Source: Cohnella faecalis
GTDB taxonomy: Bacteria > Bacillota > Bacilli > Paenibacillales > Paenibacillaceae
Length of the DNA stretch: 64,000 bases
Direction: 5' to 3'
Assembly (NCBI RefSeq): GCF_003570905.1
Contig: NZ_QXJM01000025.1
Location: forward strand, 1 to 64,000
The notes under the pieces were generated by a model. That model was not told the origin of the DNA, ran no database searches, and saw only the letters and a program-made list of their open reading frames with translations. The position numbers and the translations under genes were made by a program. Positions 43,897-53,985 of the stretch are shown in pieces (positions within the stretch are counted from its first letter, which is position 1; every line of letters begins with the position of its first letter).

Positions 43897-45726
43897 TTAC
43901 GGAGAAGGAAGCACGGCCTCCGCGCGGGTTCCTTCCGGAACCTCCACGTACCGGAGGCCGTAGCCTTCGCCGCAATGCAGCCGAATTCTGCGATGAACGT
44001 TTAATGTGCCGTAGCCGCCGGATAAACCTGGTGACGAGGGGTCCGCATAGTCCTTCTCCGCTTCGAGCAGCCGCCGGTTAAGCTCGGCTGCATCCGCCCC
44101 GCCGCCGTTATCCTCCACGCACAAAATCAGCTTGCCGTCCTCCTCTCTGCACGAGAGACGAATGCGGCAGCGTTCCGTGCGATTCGCGAAGCCGTGCACG
44201 ATGCAATTTTCCGCGAGCGGCTGCACAATCAAGTGAATAACCGGAGCGTCCGCCAAGGAAGGCGGGACTTCGATCGAATAAGCCAGATCGGCAAGCATCA
44301 TCGTCTGTATGTCCAAATAAGCTGTCGCCTGACGGATTTCGTCCGCAAGAGGTATCCATGTTTTTCCTTTGTTCAAGCCGAATCGAAATACGTTGGCAAG
44401 CGATCGGACGAGCTTGCTCGTATCCCGATCGCCCGCCAGAATAGCTCTGCAATTGATCAAATCAAGCGAGTTATACAAAAAATGAGGGTTGATCTGGGAT
44501 TGAAGAAGCTCCAGATGCAGCTGCTTCTTCGCGATTTCGTCCCGGTACGCCTTGACGGCGAGCTCCCGATTGACGACGAGCATCGAGGCAAATTGGCGAT
44601 ATAGCTCGTCGACTTCGCGGATTCCTCCGATCGGAGTCGGCAGAGGCTCCTTACCTTCCAGAACGTCGGGGCGCTGCATGGCTCCGACCAGTCGAATGAC
44701 CGGAACCGTTACTTTGACGATAATTCGGCGGAGCAAGAACCCGGTGACGGCGACACCCAGAATGCCGATCAGGACGCCGACGAGCGAGATGAGCAGAGTA
44801 TCGCTGCCGATATGGCTCGCCGGCATGAACGAGATCACCTTCCAGCCGTTGTCGAGCGTCTCGTACAGCTCGATGTGACGCTCACCGTTCACGGATACTT
44901 TGGCCGATCCGCGGCTGCCGTCCATTGCCCGGACGATGCTTGAACCGCTCAAATCCTCCAGGAACGGATACTTGTCGCTGTAGATAACCCGATCGGCTTC
45001 ATCCAGCAATAGATGATACCCCTTCTCGATCGGCGCCATCGCCATAACGCCCTGAATAGCCGACATGTCGGCACCGACAAGGACGGTACCGATCTCGTGT
45101 CCGTCGCGAAAGCTCGTTTTACTCCGGGCTACGAAGACGGATGGCTTGACACCGGCTTGCTCCCCCCACCAAGCCGTCTGCTTTCCCCGGTCGTGAAGCT
45201 CCGAATACCACTCTGTTTGCCGCAGCCGATCGCTTTTGTAAAGGCCAGTCGCCGGATAATATTCGTCGGTAGCCACTTCGTACAAGCCGCTTGAAGGCTC
45301 CAGTGCGACAGCGATCACATAAGTCGTCTTCGTTCGGCCCGCCGGCCCGTATTCGTTAAGCAAGGAGACGAGCGACAAGTTTTCCAGATGGGATTGCAGC
45401 TCGAAAAAATCGCCGATCGCTTCGTAAGGCCGCTCATGTCCCGTATCGAGTAATTTTTCGAAGGAAGGGTTCGATAAAACGAATGCGGCGGTATTGTTCA
45501 TCGTCGCCAGCTGATACCCGACGCTCCGATAGACGAACGTCAGCGACTGCTCCGCCATCCGGTAAGCGTGATCGTTCTGGGCGCGAATGAGAATGTAGCT
45601 GGAAACGGCGCTGAACAGTCCGATCACGCACAGTAGAAGGATGAACATCGGAATGCTCAGCTTGTAGAAAAGTCGACCCGGCTTCGCCAGCTTCCGCCGC
45701 AACGTTCTCCCCCGTTCCTCCGACAC
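43897..45726 (-). CDS. YesM-type sensor histidine kinase
   Basis: A 609-residue membrane kinase. Membrane helix 1 (residues 25-47, MFILLLCVIGLFSAVSSYILI), an extracellular dCache-like sensor (50-300), membrane helix 2 (LISLVGVLIGILGVAVTGFLL), a HAMP-like linker, then the LytS/YesM kinase core QSQINPHFLYNSLDLINCRA (phosphorylated His) and ATPase VQPLAENCIVHGF, EDNGGGAD. The GTG at 45726 touches the preceding stop directly; a TTG at 45702 with GGGGGAG five bases before it is an equally good start. It probably senses an oligosaccharide released by the adjacent glycosidase-like protein (inference). Confidence 0.93.
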   Translation of the reverse strand: MSEERGRTLRRKLAKPGRLFYKLSIPMFILLLCVIGLFSAVSSYILIRAQNDHAYRMAEQSLTFVYRSVGYQLATMNNTAAFVLSNPSFEKLLDTGHERPYEAIGDFFELQSHLENLSLVSLLNEYGPAGRTKTTYVIAVALEPSSGLYEVATDEYYPATGLYKSDRLRQTEWYSELHDRGKQTAWWGEQAGVKPSVFVARSKTSFRDGHEIGTVLVGADMSAIQGVMAMAPIEKGYHLLLDEADRVIYSDKYPFLEDLSGSSIVRAMDGSRGSAKVSVNGERHIELYETLDNGWKVISFMPASHIGSDTLLISLVGVLIGILGVAVTGFLLRRIIVKVTVPVIRLVGAMQRPDVLEGKEPLPTPIGGIREVDELYRQFASMLVVNRELAVKAYRDEIAKKQLHLELLQSQINPHFLYNSLDLINCRAILAGDRDTSKLVRSLANVFRFGLNKGKTWIPLADEIRQATAYLDIQTMMLADLAYSIEVPPSLADAPVIHLIVQPLAENCIVHGFANRTERCRIRLSCREEDGKLILCVEDNGGGADAAELNRRLLEAEKDYADPSSPGLSGGYGTLNVHRRIRLHCGEGYGLRYVEVPEGTRAEAVLPSP

Positions 45727-48700
45727 CTATTTTTTTCTATACAAATTCTCTAGAAACACTAAGTCTTCCTTCAACATGACGGCAAAGGCGGCATCGATTT
45801 TTTTGGCGGCGGCGAGCAGCTCGACTTGAAGGCGCAAGCTCTTCAAATTGTCGGCTCGGTTTTTTTCCGTTCGCTGGATAACGGCTGCTTGCGCCAGCAA
45901 TAGTATCGTCACCGCATCGCCTTTGATCCATCCCTTCGCCGCCCCCATGCCGATGACGTCGTCCAGCAAGCCGAGCGAGATCGTAACGGTGAAGACGGCG
46001 GTCTGTACGGCTTCGTTGCCCGCCGCATCCTTGGCCCGCACCTCCAGCGTATGCGTTCCGATTCTGAGCGACAGCGGCGTAATCTTCACCGGCACGCTGA
46101 TCGGCTTCCCGTCGATTGTCGCCTTCACTTGGCTGATTCCGCTCTGCAAATCGGTCGCCGCAACATTCACGAGCAGCGTCTGAGTTTGCGCGATCGAGCC
46201 TATCGGCGTTATAACGATTGCCGGAGGCGTTTCGTCCGGAAGCGCGAATGGGACGTCGACGAATGTGAACGTGTCGTAGAGACCCGGATTTTTGCTTTCT
46301 GCGATTCCCTTGGTCCAGCCGATATAATTTTGCCTGCCGTCCTGCAAATCGGAATCGGGCACGACCGCGTTGAAGCCAATCTCTCCGCCGAGGTGAAGCC
46401 GGCTTCCAAGCGCCTTCACGATGGAATCTCCCGGAATTTTCGCCTCGTAGTACGTCTTATGATGCGCTTCGTCCCGGACGATCCGATACGGGATCGCACT
46501 CGAAATATCGCCCGTGGCGTTCGGCGGTTGAGCCTGGAACACAAACCCGAGCTGCTGCCCGAAGTCGTTGAGCGCCAAGCCGAAGTCGATGTCGTCGTCG
46601 CGGTACGTTCCGCCCTTGTCGTTCAGCGGATCGATAGCGAATTGCACGGCGTCGTTTTTCCATATTCCGCTCGGAGGTTCGGCCGCTTTGTGGATGTCGT
46701 CGGTGACCTCCAGCGCGAAGTAAAGATTGCTTTCATCCCATTTGGCGTACATGACGGCATCGAGGTTATTCGGCTCATACACGCCGTTGGCATTGCGTTC
46801 GGCTCCGCGCATATGAATCGGGTACGCGTCGATCCAATCGCTCAAATCGCCGTCGATGGCAAGCGTCGGCTTCGCCTTCTGCACGATGAGAAAATCGAGC
46901 GGGACGGCCGCATCCCGGTAAATGACCCGGTTCGCTGCGGATTGATCGGTAACTTCCAGGCTTCCGACGTATTCATGGAACGGGCGGGTTCGTCCGTACG
47001 TCCATTTGAACGGAACGTCCACTGTCTGGCCATAGACGATGGAGTAAGCGTCACCTCCGGGAACGACGGGCTCCAGCGTCTGACCGTCCGGCCCTTTCAG
47101 GATGACTTTGCCCGACTTGGGAGCTTGCGACGTTCCCGTCAGCCTTACGTTCACGATGTCAAGCTCGCCCGGCGATTTCGCCACCGGCATCAGCCGCGCG
47201 CGAACGGCGCTCGTCGCATTCAGCTTGATCTTGATCAGATCGGAAGGAACGCCTCCGATCGCCAGATCGAGCTGCGCGTAGAAGATTCCCGGGCTCGCGT
47301 CGATAGGCGCCTGAAGCGCCAAGTTAACATCTTGAGCCGCCCCGGCTGCGAGCGTTACGGTGCGGGTCGCTTGCTCAGTTTGCGCCGCGCCCCACCCGGA
47401 CGGAACAGCTAGATTCAGCGTGACCGTCTTCGTCTGGGAAGAACGGTTCGTCAACGATACGATTACCGGCAAAGAGCCGCCCGATTCAATCTCGCCGTTC
47501 ACGGGCGAGGCGGACATCGTAACGTCGACCGGAATGACCGGCTCCGATTCGACGATAGCTTCAACGACTTGAGCGAGCTCCTTCGCCATGACGCCGTAAC
47601 CGTACGCGTCGAAAGCGTAGCCTTCCGATGCAGATTTTGCCGCTATTTCGGCATATCGGTTAGCTCTCATCATCGCGGAGGTCGACACCGGCATCAAGCC
47701 GTTCGGGCCGATTTTGCCGTCGTAAGCGCTGCGCGCTTCGGCCACCGCGGAGCCATAGTCCGGAATGGCCGGCTGCGGCTGTCCTCCTTCCTGACGCTTC
47801 GCCTCAATCAGAGCCGTCGCGGCATATTCCGCATCGTTATACAGCGCCTCAAGAGCGACGTCGCCTTTAACCCGATCGACAGCGCCGTCGCGAATCAGAT
47901 TGGCGACCCGGGTCATGAGCGCATACAAATCTTTCGCTCCTTGCTCGATGCCCGCCGAACGACCCGCCGGCTGCGCGGAGGACAACGCCGATGCCAGCGC
48001 GCCGTGAATCCGATTCAGCTCGCCGAGCGCGCCGTCGATGGCCGCGCCGTTGCCGCCCGTTCGCAAAGCTTCGAGCTTGGCTGCCGCTTCCGTTTTCTTC
48101 TTCGCCTGCAGCTGTCCGGCGGAAGCGAACGTCAGAGCCGCGCCGAACCCTTTGACAAACATCGGCGTGCCCGATACCGTCAGCGTCGCCTGACCGCCGC
48201 TGGCGGCAATCGAAGCTTCACGGCCGTACACATCGATAACCGTCACTTGCGCGGAATCGACCGGAAGCGCGATTGTCGATTTCGGCGCGCTTGCGACCAG
48301 CGCTCCTCCGTAGTTCACTTTTTTCCACAAAACGAGCACCGGCTCGTTCCCGTTCAGAAACAGATGGGCTTCCACCGACTCGTCTCCCGTCTGAAGCGTG
48401 CCGACGTAACGCGCCCGGTCCAGCGTCGTCATTAGCGTCTGAAGCGCCGGGTACGCAAGCTTCGGCCTTCCGTTGCCGTCCGTTATACCGAAATTGGTGT
48501 TGTAAAAATTCGCGTCGAAGCCCGAATCGCGCCAATTGAAATGCTCAAGCGCCCTCACCTGATCCGAGATCATATCGATCAGGAAGCCCCGCACTGCATA
48601 ATCTCGCTGAACTTCCTGCGATACGGACGGGTAGCCGTTCGTCGCGGTCGGCCAGCCGGACTCGGTTACGTACAAATCCTTCCAGCCTCCGTAACCGTCT

Positions 48701-51246
48701 ATGAGCTTGCGTACTCCTTCGTATTGCTTCTGAACGAAGCCGTCCGGCATGACGCCGTACGTATAGCGGTGGTAGGAGAACGCGTCCGCGTAATTGTAGG
48801 AACCGAGCTCCAGCTCGCCGGGCAAAATTTGCGTCACGCCCGACGTATGAGCGCCGGCGATGAGCACCGCGTTCAAATCCGTCTTCTTCATCGCGGAATA
48901 TGCCGCTTTCTGCACTTGAACGAGCTCTTGCGGTATATAAGGATGGGTTTCCAGCTCCGGTTCGTTCGGCATTTCCCAATACCGGACTTTTCCTTCATAA
49001 TGCTGAACCAGGTCGGCCATGAACGAACGAAGCGCCTCCAGGCCGCCTCGGTTATCGACGACTTCTCCGTTATCGTACACGCCGTTCGACTTAATGCCGA
49101 GAATCGGAATCGGATTGATCCCTCTCGACGCGAAAGCATCTATGATCGGGTCGTAGACCTCATAGTTGTAGATGCCCCCGTTCGTGTCGATTCCGGGCCA
49201 CGCCAAGCCAAACCTGCCGTGCCGCACGCCCATCGTCCGCACGCTGTCGATCAAATCGTCCTTCGTCGCCAGATCGTAGTTGATATTGAAGCCGAACTTG
49301 CTTTCCATCGACAAGTCGGATGTTCGCGCCGCAGCCGCCTGCTTAATGACGGCTACCCGCAGCGTCTTCGTCTTGTCGTCCGCCTTGACGCCGTTAATGT
49401 ACAGCTCCGACGTCACGTCGTACACTCCGAAGCCGGCGACGTTCGGCTCGAACAGAATCGCTTCGCTTCTTTTTTCATAAGCGGGAACCGTAAATTCTCG
49501 CTGCCCTGCCGCGACTTCTTCCTTGGCTCCGTCCGCGCGGGTGACCCGGTATGACACGCGGTACGTCTGCTCCGCGGCGCCCGCCTGAACGGATGCGGTC
49601 AAGCCGAGCGGTTCGCCCGATTCGTAAATGCCGACGAAATTGCCGTAGGGCTCCACGTTGTAAACATACGGAACGGTCACCGGAGTAATTTCGAAGTCGT
49701 CGATGAGCAGTTCCAGACCGTTCACCGTCGTAAATTGGAGAAAACCTTTGTCCGGGGCGTCTTCGGACGCGTCGTCGAATCGGATGACCGTCTGTCCGTC
49801 GATAGAGAGGGTGTGGGTAATTCCCGCTACCTCCACCTCGTAACGATGCCATTCTTCCGGAACGGATCTGTAATAGCTGCCGTTGTCTACGCCGCCCAGA
49901 GGGGTTCTTTTGAACATAATATATTTGGTATTGTGCGAGCCCCATTCCATCGTGTTGTAGAACGTATCCTTGTCCCGGTAGCTGAGCCGCCATACGTTGT
50001 ACAGCTCGTGCGGGTCCGGGTTCGTCACCTTGTACTTGGCGCGGAAGGAAACTTTGAAATGGTCGATGTTCCGGTAGAGCGGATTGACGAATTTAGCCGT
50101 CCAATTGTTGCCGGTCGCGGCGCCAGCGAATCGAAGCACATGATTGCCGCCGTCGTCGTACACCGCAATGTTCGGCTGAATGCCGCGAAGAAACCAGTCG
50201 ACGGGAAGCTGTCCTGCCGGCGTGCTCTCGAAATTGTCGAAAAATCGGTTGAACGGCTTCACCGCAATCGTCTGCTCGCCGCTCGCCGGGTATCGGCCGC
50301 TGTGTCCAGCCGAATCGGTCACCGTCAAATAATAGCCGATGGCGGAAGCCCTATTCGTGCCGGGGATGACGAACGAAAAAGCGCCGTCGGTCGAAGGCGG
50401 CAAATCGATCGTTCGGTAAGACTCCGTACCGTATCGGTAAGACACGACGGCGTTCACGGCAACTCCCGCAGCCGGTGCCGGAACGGTGAAAGCTCCTGGC
50501 GCATCGGTATTATAATAGGCCGAAGCGATCGGCGTATGCGTAATTTCAATCGGCGGCTCCTCGTGGAAAGGAGTGACGCGGACGTCGTCTACGCTCAAAA
50601 CGGCGTTCTTCAAGCCGAAGCCGACCGTGCCCCGGGCATGGGTCGTCTCGGATTCCGTCTTTCCGATCGGCACTCCGTCGATGGCGATCCGGAATACCGC
50701 CCCGTCCGCGATCACTTCGTATTGATGCCAGCTCTGAAACGAGAATCCGGCTATTTTGTCGGAAATCGTATAGCCGTTGCCGATTCTCGTATCGACGCCG
50801 TTCACGTATTTTCCGAAGTAGACGAGATTTCCACCCTGCCGAAATTCGAAATAGTAGTGATTGACTCCGGTTTGCGTCGTGTCGTATCTGAAAAACACGC
50901 GAAAATATTTCGGCGCGCCCGCAGCGGCATCGGAATATTTGGCTTTGAATTCGAGCTTGTAATTATCGTTCGTGGCAGCATAACTTGTCCAAACGGCCGG
51001 TTTAACCCGCGAGGTTGGATAAGCTCCCGATGAAGACGTCAGCTTGCCTGCGGCAGACCCCGTATCCGCATCCTGCTCGACGCTCCATGCGGTGCCGTCC
51101 CAATGGCTTCCGGGCGCGGCGAAATCTTCGGCGAACAGCGGCACCGGTCCGTCGTCCGCCAAGGCGATCGACGGGTATGCGGGAACGAGACCGAAGACGA
51201 GCGCGATGACGAGAGCCCAGTAAACTCCCTTTTTTCGAGTCAACAT
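45727..51246 (-). CDS. Giant secreted glycoside hydrolase-like protein with carbohydrate-binding modules
   Basis: A 1,839-residue exported protein, probably degrading a plant or microbial polysaccharide. A signal peptide (1-30) precedes two LamG/DUF1080-like jelly-roll domains (about 40-230 and 335-530). A TIM-barrel glycosidase domain (about 645-960) resembles GH39/GH5-type clan A, with acid/base Glu in YWEMPNEPELE (near 761) and nucleophile Glu in YVTESGWPT (near 862). A helical spacer (1060-1200), a NEW3-like beta domain (1240-1330), a CBM9/DOMON-like module (1460-1660; DGDLSDW, AKWDESNLYFALEV), an Ig-like domain and an 80-residue FIMAH-type helical tail follow. No LPxTG signal. It lies between the binding lipoprotein and YesM genes in one operon. 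Exact GH family and substrate are not determinable. Confidence 0.88.
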   Translation of the reverse strand: MLTRKKGVYWALVIALVFGLVPAYPSIALADDGPVPLFAEDFAAPGSHWDGTAWSVEQDADTGSAAGKLTSSSGAYPTSRVKPAVWTSYAATNDNYKLEFKAKYSDAAAGAPKYFRVFFRYDTTQTGVNHYYFEFRQGGNLVYFGKYVNGVDTRIGNGYTISDKIAGFSFQSWHQYEVIADGAVFRIAIDGVPIGKTESETTHARGTVGFGLKNAVLSVDDVRVTPFHEEPPIEITHTPIASAYYNTDAPGAFTVPAPAAGVAVNAVVSYRYGTESYRTIDLPPSTDGAFSFVIPGTNRASAIGYYLTVTDSAGHSGRYPASGEQTIAVKPFNRFFDNFESTPAGQLPVDWFLRGIQPNIAVYDDGGNHVLRFAGAATGNNWTAKFVNPLYRNIDHFKVSFRAKYKVTNPDPHELYNVWRLSYRDKDTFYNTMEWGSHNTKYIMFKRTPLGGVDNGSYYRSVPEEWHRYEVEVAGITHTLSIDGQTVIRFDDASEDAPDKGFLQFTTVNGLELLIDDFEITPVTVPYVYNVEPYGNFVGIYESGEPLGLTASVQAGAAEQTYRVSYRVTRADGAKEEVAAGQREFTVPAYEKRSEAILFEPNVAGFGVYDVTSELYINGVKADDKTKTLRVAVIKQAAAARTSDLSMESKFGFNINYDLATKDDLIDSVRTMGVRHGRFGLAWPGIDTNGGIYNYEVYDPIIDAFASRGINPIPILGIKSNGVYDNGEVVDNRGGLEALRSFMADLVQHYEGKVRYWEMPNEPELETHPYIPQELVQVQKAAYSAMKKTDLNAVLIAGAHTSGVTQILPGELELGSYNYADAFSYHRYTYGVMPDGFVQKQYEGVRKLIDGYGGWKDLYVTESGWPTATNGYPSVSQEVQRDYAVRGFLIDMISDQVRALEHFNWRDSGFDANFYNTNFGITDGNGRPKLAYPALQTLMTTLDRARYVGTLQTGDESVEAHLFLNGNEPVLVLWKKVNYGGALVASAPKSTIALPVDSAQVTVIDVYGREASIAASGGQATLTVSGTPMFVKGFGAALTFASAGQLQAKKKTEAAAKLEALRTGGNGAAIDGALGELNRIHGALASALSSAQPAGRSAGIEQGAKDLYALMTRVANLIRDGAVDRVKGDVALEALYNDAEYAATALIEAKRQEGGQPQPAIPDYGSAVAEARSAYDGKIGPNGLMPVSTSAMMRANRYAEIAAKSASEGYAFDAYGYGVMAKELAQVVEAIVESEPVIPVDVTMSASPVNGEIESGGSLPVIVSLTNRSSQTKTVTLNLAVPSGWGAAQTEQATRTVTLAAGAAQDVNLALQAPIDASPGIFYAQLDLAIGGVPSDLIKIKLNATSAVRARLMPVAKSPGELDIVNVRLTGTSQAPKSGKVILKGPDGQTLEPVVPGGDAYSIVYGQTVDVPFKWTYGRTRPFHEYVGSLEVTDQSAANRVIYRDAAVPLDFLIVQKAKPTLAIDGDLSDWIDAYPIHMRGAERNANGVYEPNNLDAVMYAKWDESNLYFALEVTDDIHKAAEPPSGIWKNDAVQFAIDPLNDKGGTYRDDDIDFGLALNDFGQQLGFVFQAQPPNATGDISSAIPYRIVRDEAHHKTYYEAKIPGDSIVKALGSRLHLGGEIGFNAVVPDSDLQDGRQNYIGWTKGIAESKNPGLYDTFTFVDVPFALPDETPPAIVITPIGSIAQTQTLLVNVAATDLQSGISQVKATIDGKPISVPVKITPLSLRIGTHTLEVRAKDAAGNEAVQTAVFTVTISLGLLDDVIGMGAAKGWIKGDAVTILLLAQAAVIQRTEKNRADNLKSLRLQVELLAAAKKIDAAFAVMLKEDLVFLENLYRKK

Positions 51247-51282
51247 TCATCTCCCCTTCTATCCGAACATGATCGAAAACCC

Positions 51283-51314
51283 AAAACGGCACCGGTTGAA
51301 CCGTTGCCGCTTTG
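51283..51314 (-). terminator. Hairpin between the binding-protein and glycosidase genes
   Basis: On the minus strand AAAGCGGCAACGG and CCGGTGCCGTTTT pair with one mismatch around a TTCAA loop, ending in TTTTGGG. It may be a partial terminator or mRNA-stabilising hairpin that makes the binding lipoprotein more abundant than downstream products, as often seen in sugar ABC operons. Confidence 0.6.
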
Positions 51315-51339
51315 AGAATTATTCGATTGCTTGCTGCGG

Positions 51340-53013
51340 TTACTTGCCCATCTTCTTCTGATAGGATTGCTCCAGCTCCTGGAGGATCTGGTCTCCGCCC
51401 TGCGACTTCCATTTCGCAACGAACTCGTCGAACTTGTCGATGCTCGCACCCATAATAATTTGAGTAAAGTACGAATCTCTCATCGTATTCAGCTCGACCT
51501 GCTTGGCGATTTTCGTAGGCGAATCGAGATAGTTGGCTGCGTCCGTAATTTGATTCGGGTTGTTGATCGCCGTGTCGAGAGCCATGGAAGGACGAAGCGG
51601 GAGCGACTCGAGATAATGCGGCCAGCCCTTCAGCCCCGGAGCCCACGTATAGCGCTGCGTGCCGCGGAAATTGCCGTCCTTGTCGGTCTGGGTCGCCTGA
51701 TCGATTGCGGTCGGAATCTGCTGCAGCTTGCCGCCTGTCAGCTCGTAATCGACGTTCTCGACGCCCCATACCGTCAGCATCTGATTGTCGATTTCCAAAG
51801 ATTTATCGATAATGGCCAGCAGCTTTTTCGGGTCCTTCGTCTTCGCGCTGATGGCGAGAACCTGACCGAACGGCGCACCCTGCGGAGCAACCGCTTTGCC
51901 GTCCGCGCCCGTCAGCGATCCCGTCAACGACAAATATTTGTACGGCTCCGACGACTGATCCGGAAGCGTGCCGTCTTTGTCCAGCTTGCCGCTTTTCTTA
52001 AGCTCGAACGACTCGATTTGCGTGTCGTAATCTTTGGCGGTCGACCACCAGCCCATCCACGAAAACAGCTTGCCGGCGAACAGCTTGGCGCGGAACTGCT
52101 CCTCCTTGATTGTCGCGAATTCTTTGTCGATCAAATTTTCCGCATACATTTTTTGCAGGAACTTAAGCGCTTCCTTCATTCTCGGATCGATGTCGTAATT
52201 GCTGAACTTGCCGTCCTGCTGCGTGAAATAACCGGGAGTGACGCCGAAAGCTCCGAAAATATTATCGAACGAGTTCGTCGCGAACTTCACTTCTCCGGTT
52301 TTGGCGGTGTAGCCTCCGAGAGGAATGACGTCCTTCTTCATTTCCTTGATTTTTTTCAGCGCGTTGTAATAAGCGTCGAGAGTGGTCGGAACCGACTCGC
52401 CGACTTCCTTCAAATAATCGGAGCGCATAACGAGATTCCACCGGTAGCCGGAGCCGGGTCCTCCTTGGTAAGGAATGCCGTAAATCTTGCCGTTCACTTT
52501 GGCTTGCTCGAACACTTGCTGCGGCACTTCCTTCCAGATGTTCGGCGTATCCTTCTCGTTGATCAGCTCGGTCAGATCGACGAACGCGCCTTGAGGGGCG
52601 TACTTCTGGAAGTCGTCGGCGAAGTCGATTCGGACGATGTCGGGAATGTCGTTGCTCGACATTTTGAGATTCAGCTTCGTCTTGTATTGCTGGACGTCCA
52701 CGATTTCGGGAACGAGCGTCACTCCCAGCTTCTCCTCGACCGCTTTCTTAATGGCGTCCTTCGCCGGATCGTACGGCTTGGAAATGTCCTGCGGGAGAAG
52801 AAGCTTGATCGAATACGGCTCCTCCGCCGGGGCAGCCGACGGCGTCGAGCTCGGGCTGGCAGGCGGGGAACCGGACGGCGTGACGATCGGCGATGCGCTG
52901 CCGTTCTCGTTCCCGTTGCCGTTATTGCTGCTGCATCCCGCCATCGCGAACATTCCGGCCAGAATGAGAGTTAACGCTCCTAGCAACCACGGTTTCTTTT
53001 GTTTTCCGTTCAT
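51340..53013 (-). CDS. Extracellular sugar-binding lipoprotein of an ABC transporter (LplA-like)
   Basis: A 557-residue solute-binding protein of the large family-1 type used for oligosaccharides. The lipoprotein signal peptide ends in LAGMFAMAGCSS (lipidated Cys near residue 27). A Ser/Pro/Ala-rich linker (30-65, SPIVTPSGSPPASPSSTP) is followed by the binding domain with KLNLKMSSNDIPDIVRIDF and GKIYGIPYQGGPGSGYRW. The start follows AGGAGGTCACC. It lies downstream of the two permease genes and upstream of the glycosidase. No ATPase gene is present; such systems usually share a distant MsmK-type ATPase. Confidence 0.95.
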   Translation of the reverse strand: MNGKQKKPWLLGALTLILAGMFAMAGCSSNNGNGNENGSASPIVTPSGSPPASPSSTPSAAPAEEPYSIKLLLPQDISKPYDPAKDAIKKAVEEKLGVTLVPEIVDVQQYKTKLNLKMSSNDIPDIVRIDFADDFQKYAPQGAFVDLTELINEKDTPNIWKEVPQQVFEQAKVNGKIYGIPYQGGPGSGYRWNLVMRSDYLKEVGESVPTTLDAYYNALKKIKEMKKDVIPLGGYTAKTGEVKFATNSFDNIFGAFGVTPGYFTQQDGKFSNYDIDPRMKEALKFLQKMYAENLIDKEFATIKEEQFRAKLFAGKLFSWMGWWSTAKDYDTQIESFELKKSGKLDKDGTLPDQSSEPYKYLSLTGSLTGADGKAVAPQGAPFGQVLAISAKTKDPKKLLAIIDKSLEIDNQMLTVWGVENVDYELTGGKLQQIPTAIDQATQTDKDGNFRGTQRYTWAPGLKGWPHYLESLPLRPSMALDTAINNPNQITDAANYLDSPTKIAKQVELNTMRDSYFTQIIMGASIDKFDEFVAKWKSQGGDQILQELEQSYQKKMGK

Positions 53014-53090
53014 GCGCTAAGGTGACCTCCTAATCGAAATTGTATATTTACCCCTCGGGGGATAAATCGATCGTTAACACCGCTTCCCGT

Positions 53091-53969
53091 TCAGCCTTTG
53101 ACCGAACCGATGAGCATGCCCTGCTCGAAATATTTCTGGATGAACGGATACACGATCATCATCGGAAGCGCGACGATGACGATGGCGGCCATCTGAATGC
53201 CGACGGTCGGAGGCGGCGTCGTGCCGGCGGTTTCCAGCAGCTCGGGCGGCAGGCTGGAGTTCGCGACGATAGTTCGCAAGACGAGCTGCACCGGAGCCTT
53301 GTTCCAGTCGGTAATATAAAGCAGCGCATTGAAAAAATCGTTCCAGTAGACGACGAGATACAGCAAGCCGATTGATGCTATGACAGGAAGCGAAAGCGGC
53401 AGAACGATTTGCCACAGCACCCGGTATTCGGACGCGCCGTCGATGGCTGCCGATTCCCGCAAGCTCTCGGGGATGCCTTCGAAGAACGTCTTCATAATGA
53501 TCATGTTGAATGCGCTGAACGCCATAACGAGAATGAGAACGTAATCGGTATTGAGCAGGCCTAGCTGCTTGACGGTAAGATAGGTGGGGATCAAGCCTCC
53601 CCGGAACAGCATCGTAAACACGAAAATTAGGATCAGAAATCGCCGGCCTGGCAGCTTCTTCTCCGCGAGGGCGTAAGCGGCCGTCGCCGTCAAAACAAGT
53701 GCGAGCAGAACGCCTCCAGCCGTGTTGCGCAAAGTGTTTCCGTAAGCCTGGTAAATAAGGGAGCCCTTCTTCAGCAAGAAGGAGTAATACTCCATGCTGA
53801 TCGATTCGGGGAACAGGATCATTCCGTTTCTGTCGCTGAATATGTCGTAAGGAGTGAAGGAAACGACAACGACGTACCAAATCGGGGTTACGATCAAGAG
53901 GGTAAGGAGCGTCAGCATCGTGTAGTTGGCGGCTACGAATGTTTTCTCGCCGGGTGTCAATCGAATCAA
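53091..53969 (-). CDS. ABC sugar transporter permease (LplC/YtcP-like)
   Basis: A 292-residue inner-membrane permease with six predicted helices. The cytoplasmic EAA loop that contacts the ATPase is SLRESAAIDGASEYRVLWQI (near residues 183-202). The C-terminus FIQKYFEQGMLIGSVKG is characteristic of this permease subfamily (CUT1, LplC/YtcP type). It is translated 16 bp after the partner permease and 77 bp before the lipoprotein gene. Confidence 0.96.
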   Translation of the reverse strand: MIRLTPGEKTFVAANYTMLTLLTLLIVTPIWYVVVVSFTPYDIFSDRNGMILFPESISMEYYSFLLKKGSLIYQAYGNTLRNTAGGVLLALVLTATAAYALAEKKLPGRRFLILIFVFTMLFRGGLIPTYLTVKQLGLLNTDYVLILVMAFSAFNMIIMKTFFEGIPESLRESAAIDGASEYRVLWQIVLPLSLPVIASIGLLYLVVYWNDFFNALLYITDWNKAPVQLVLRTIVANSSLPPELLETAGTTPPPTVGIQMAAIVIVALPMMIVYPFIQKYFEQGMLIGSVKG

Positions 53970-53985
53970 TTTGCTCTCCTCCGCC

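Noticed and set aside
51331..52974. A 547-residue frame antisense to the binding lipoprotein gene, and 430-450-residue frames antisense to the glycosidase gene
   Set aside because: They lie wholly opposite well-supported genes and show the Arg/Leu-rich composition expected of antisense frames in high-GC DNA.
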